A stretch of 32,680 bases of DNA from Acidobacteriaceae bacterium (lineage in GTDB: Bacteria > Acidobacteriota > Terriglobia > Terriglobales > Acidobacteriaceae): the NCBI GenBank assembly GCA_027307045.1, contig DAHUXR010000050.1, positions 1 through 32,680 of the forward strand, read 5' to 3'. Positions within the stretch are counted from its first letter, which is position 1. The number at the start of each line of letters is the position of its first letter. The notes below the pieces were generated by a model. That model was not told the origin of the DNA. It ran no database searches and was given only the letters and a program-made list of their open reading frames with translations. Made by a program: the position numbers and the translations under genes. Shown one piece after another: positions 31,390-32,680 of the stretch.

Positions 31390-31899
31390 TTATTTTTTGG
31401 GTGGAGCGATTTTGGGCTGCGGGATTATGGGAACGTGCCCGCGTTTATAAATCATCATGGTGCGGACGAATTCAATTACCACGCTTCCATCCTGCTTGTA
31501 GCCGATTGTCCTGACCTTGACGATCCCCACGTTCGGTCTTGATTTGGAATCGCGTTTTTCCAGAACTTCACTTCGGGAATAAACGGTGTCTCCTTCAAAA
31601 AGTGGATTCGGCAGGCGCACTTCATCCCATCCTAGATTTGCCATGGCGTTTTGTGATACGTCAGTCACGGACTGCCCAGTCACCAGTGCCAGAGTGAACG
31701 TGGAATCCACCAATGGCTTGCCATATTCGGTTTGGGCGCTGTAAGCCGCGTCAAAATGTATGGGATTTGTGTTCTGCGTGAGGAGCGTGAACCAGATGTT
31801 ATCCGCGGCAATCACAGTGCGGCCCAACGGATGCTGGTAAACGTCACCTATTTCGAAATCTTCAAAAACGCGTCCGGTCCAGCCTTGTTTAACGGTCAT
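31390..31899 (-). CDS. MaoC family (enoyl-CoA hydratase-like) dehydratase
   Basis: A 169-residue hot-dog-fold protein. FEDFEIGDVYQHPLGRTV begins the domain, and NIWFTLLTQNTNPIHFDAAY includes the hydratase motif with Asp/Asn and the catalytic His. FEGDTVYSRSEVLEKRDSKS is typical of mesaconyl-CoA-hydratase-like MaoC proteins. GGAGA lies 6 bases before ATG 31899. It starts 14 bases after the acyl-CoA dehydrogenase stop, so dehydrogenation and hydration of an acyl-CoA are probably one operon's task. The acyl substrate is not evident. Confidence 0.88.
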   Translation of the reverse strand: MTVKQGWTGRVFEDFEIGDVYQHPLGRTVIAADNIWFTLLTQNTNPIHFDAAYSAQTEYGKPLVDSTFTLALVTGQSVTDVSQNAMANLGWDEVRLPNPLFEGDTVYSRSEVLEKRDSKSRPNVGIVKVRTIGYKQDGSVVIEFVRTMMIYKRGHVPIIPQPKIAPPKK

Positions 31900-31913
31900 G
31901 TTGTTCTCCGTCG

Positions 31914-32680
31914 TTAATACGAACGCGGCAATCCCAGCACGTGTTCGGCAATATAAGAAAGGATGAGGTTGGTGGAAACAGGCGCCACTTGGTAGAGGCG
32001 CGTTTCACGGAACTTGCGTTCTACGTCATACTCCTCGGCGAAGCCGAAGCCTCCGTAGGTCTGCACGGTGGCATTGGCCGATTCCCATGATGCGTCCGCC
32101 GCCAGCAGCTTGGCCATGTTGGCCTGCGGACCACAAGGCTGGTGATCGTCGAAGAGCGCCGCGGCTTTTTCCACCATGAGCGACGCAGCTTCAACGTTGG
32201 CGTATGCGCGGGCAAGAGGGAACTGGATTCCCTGGTTCTGGCCGATAGGCCGACCAAACACAACGCGATCTTTGGCGTAACGGCAGGCACGCTCCAGAAA
32301 CCAGCGGCCATCGCCAATACACTCAGCGGCAATCAGGATTCGCTCGGCGTTCAGGCCGTCGAGCAGATAGCGGAAGCCCTGACCTTCTTGGCCAATCAGG
32401 TTTTCCGTGGGAACTTCAACGTCATCAAAAAAGACTTCTGTTGTTGCGTGATTCATCATCGTGCGGATCGGCCGGATGGTCAGCCCGTGTCCTTTTGCTT
32501 CCCGCATGTCGACCAGGAACACCGACAGGCCGGCGGTGCGTGATGTTGCCTGGTCGCGGGGAGTCGTTCGTGCCAGCAGCAGCATGAGGTCGGAATATTC
32601 GGCGCGCGACGTCCAGATTTTCTGGCCGTTGATGACGTAGCGGTCGCCGTCGCGCACCGCCGTGGTGCGCAGGGAAAGCG
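31914..32680 (-). CDS. Acyl-CoA dehydrogenase, C-terminal part (cut by window edge)
   Basis: The frame continues past the window end, so the true start is beyond 32680; about 255 residues are visible. YVINGQKIWTSRAEYSDLML is the middle beta-domain around the FAD/substrate site, GQEGQGFRYLLDGLNAERIL begins the C-terminal helical domain, and VQTYGGFGFAEEYDVERKFR is the conserved QxxGGxGxxxE stretch ending in YDVERKFRE. FAD-dependent alpha,beta-dehydrogenation of an acyl-CoA is expected. The codons upstream of the internal GTG at 32657 (LSLRTTAV) keep family similarity, so that GTG is not the start. Confidence 0.93.
   Translation of the reverse strand, partial: LSLRTTAVRDGDRYVINGQKIWTSRAEYSDLMLLLARTTPRDQATSRTAGLSVFLVDMREAKGHGLTIRPIRTMMNHATTEVFFDDVEVPTENLIGQEGQGFRYLLDGLNAERILIAAECIGDGRWFLERACRYAKDRVVFGRPIGQNQGIQFPLARAYANVEAASLMVEKAAALFDDHQPCGPQANMAKLLAADASWESANATVQTYGGFGFAEEYDVERKFRETRLYQVAPVSTNLILSYIAEHVLGLPRSY

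Overview
The window looks like a chromosomal piece of a soil Acidobacteriota (Terriglobia or Koribacter-like). This is inferred from gene content and from short interspersed repeats of the type common in that phylum (for example the CACGGAGGCACGGAGACACG motif near 171, 14975 and 27275). The blaI-blaR1-like pair with a repeat-bearing M56 peptidase, CHAD-HD, DUF2911, GH47 and many secreted proteins of unknown function fit the same picture. No rRNA, tRNA, CRISPR array, integrase or intact insertion sequence was seen.

Layout. 1-983: repeat-rich, probably non-coding DNA. 984-5205: nucleoside catabolism (cytidine deaminase, pyrimidine-nucleoside phosphorylase, purine nucleoside phosphorylase on the other strand, and an exported adenosine deaminase). 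5215-8552: a decayed GT4 glycosyltransferase, then UDP-glucose dehydrogenase and an NAD-dependent nucleotide-sugar epimerase/decarboxylase. 8571-10043: remains of three minus-strand genes (metallophosphoesterase, GT2 glycosyltransferase, GH1 glycosidase) with frameshifts and internal deletions. 10095-12462: a CHAD-HD protein and a divergent Nudix hydrolase with an altered Nudix box. About 12560-12850: an arylsulfatase remnant, part of which is inverted.

13055-15910: a secreted protein of unknown function, then a two-subunit ThDP decarboxylase (ComD/ComE-like) followed by a kynurenine-formamidase-fold cyclase. An inverted repeat with a T run lies between them, and its left arm encodes the C-terminus of the ComE-like subunit. 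16039-19583: blaI-blaR1 regulatory operon with two operator-like palindromes. The BlaR1-like protein carries about eleven SDYEKSR repeats. 19714-21717: TrmJ-like RNA methyltransferase, a small unknown protein and a PuuD-like membrane protein. 21797-23091: arsR-arsM arsenic operon, followed by two long inverted repeats.

23538-27191: minus-strand genes for a secreted GH47 mannosidase, DUF1203, secreted DUF2911-TPR and OsmC. 27387-29587: a shortened single-AAA ClpC-like protein with changed nucleotide-site and pore residues, overlapping tail-to-tail a HAD phosphatase. 29811-31382: a small outer-membrane barrel protein, a terminator and a REC-RsbRD_N response regulator. 31390-32680: MaoC hydratase and an acyl-CoA dehydrogenase cut by the window edge.

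The most interesting items are the ClpC-like protein, the repeat domain on the BlaR1-like peptidase, the ThDP decarboxylase-cyclase locus with its repeat-derived hairpin, and the cluster of decayed carbohydrate/sulfate genes including a micro-inversion. All family assignments were made by reading motifs; none was confirmed by a database search.
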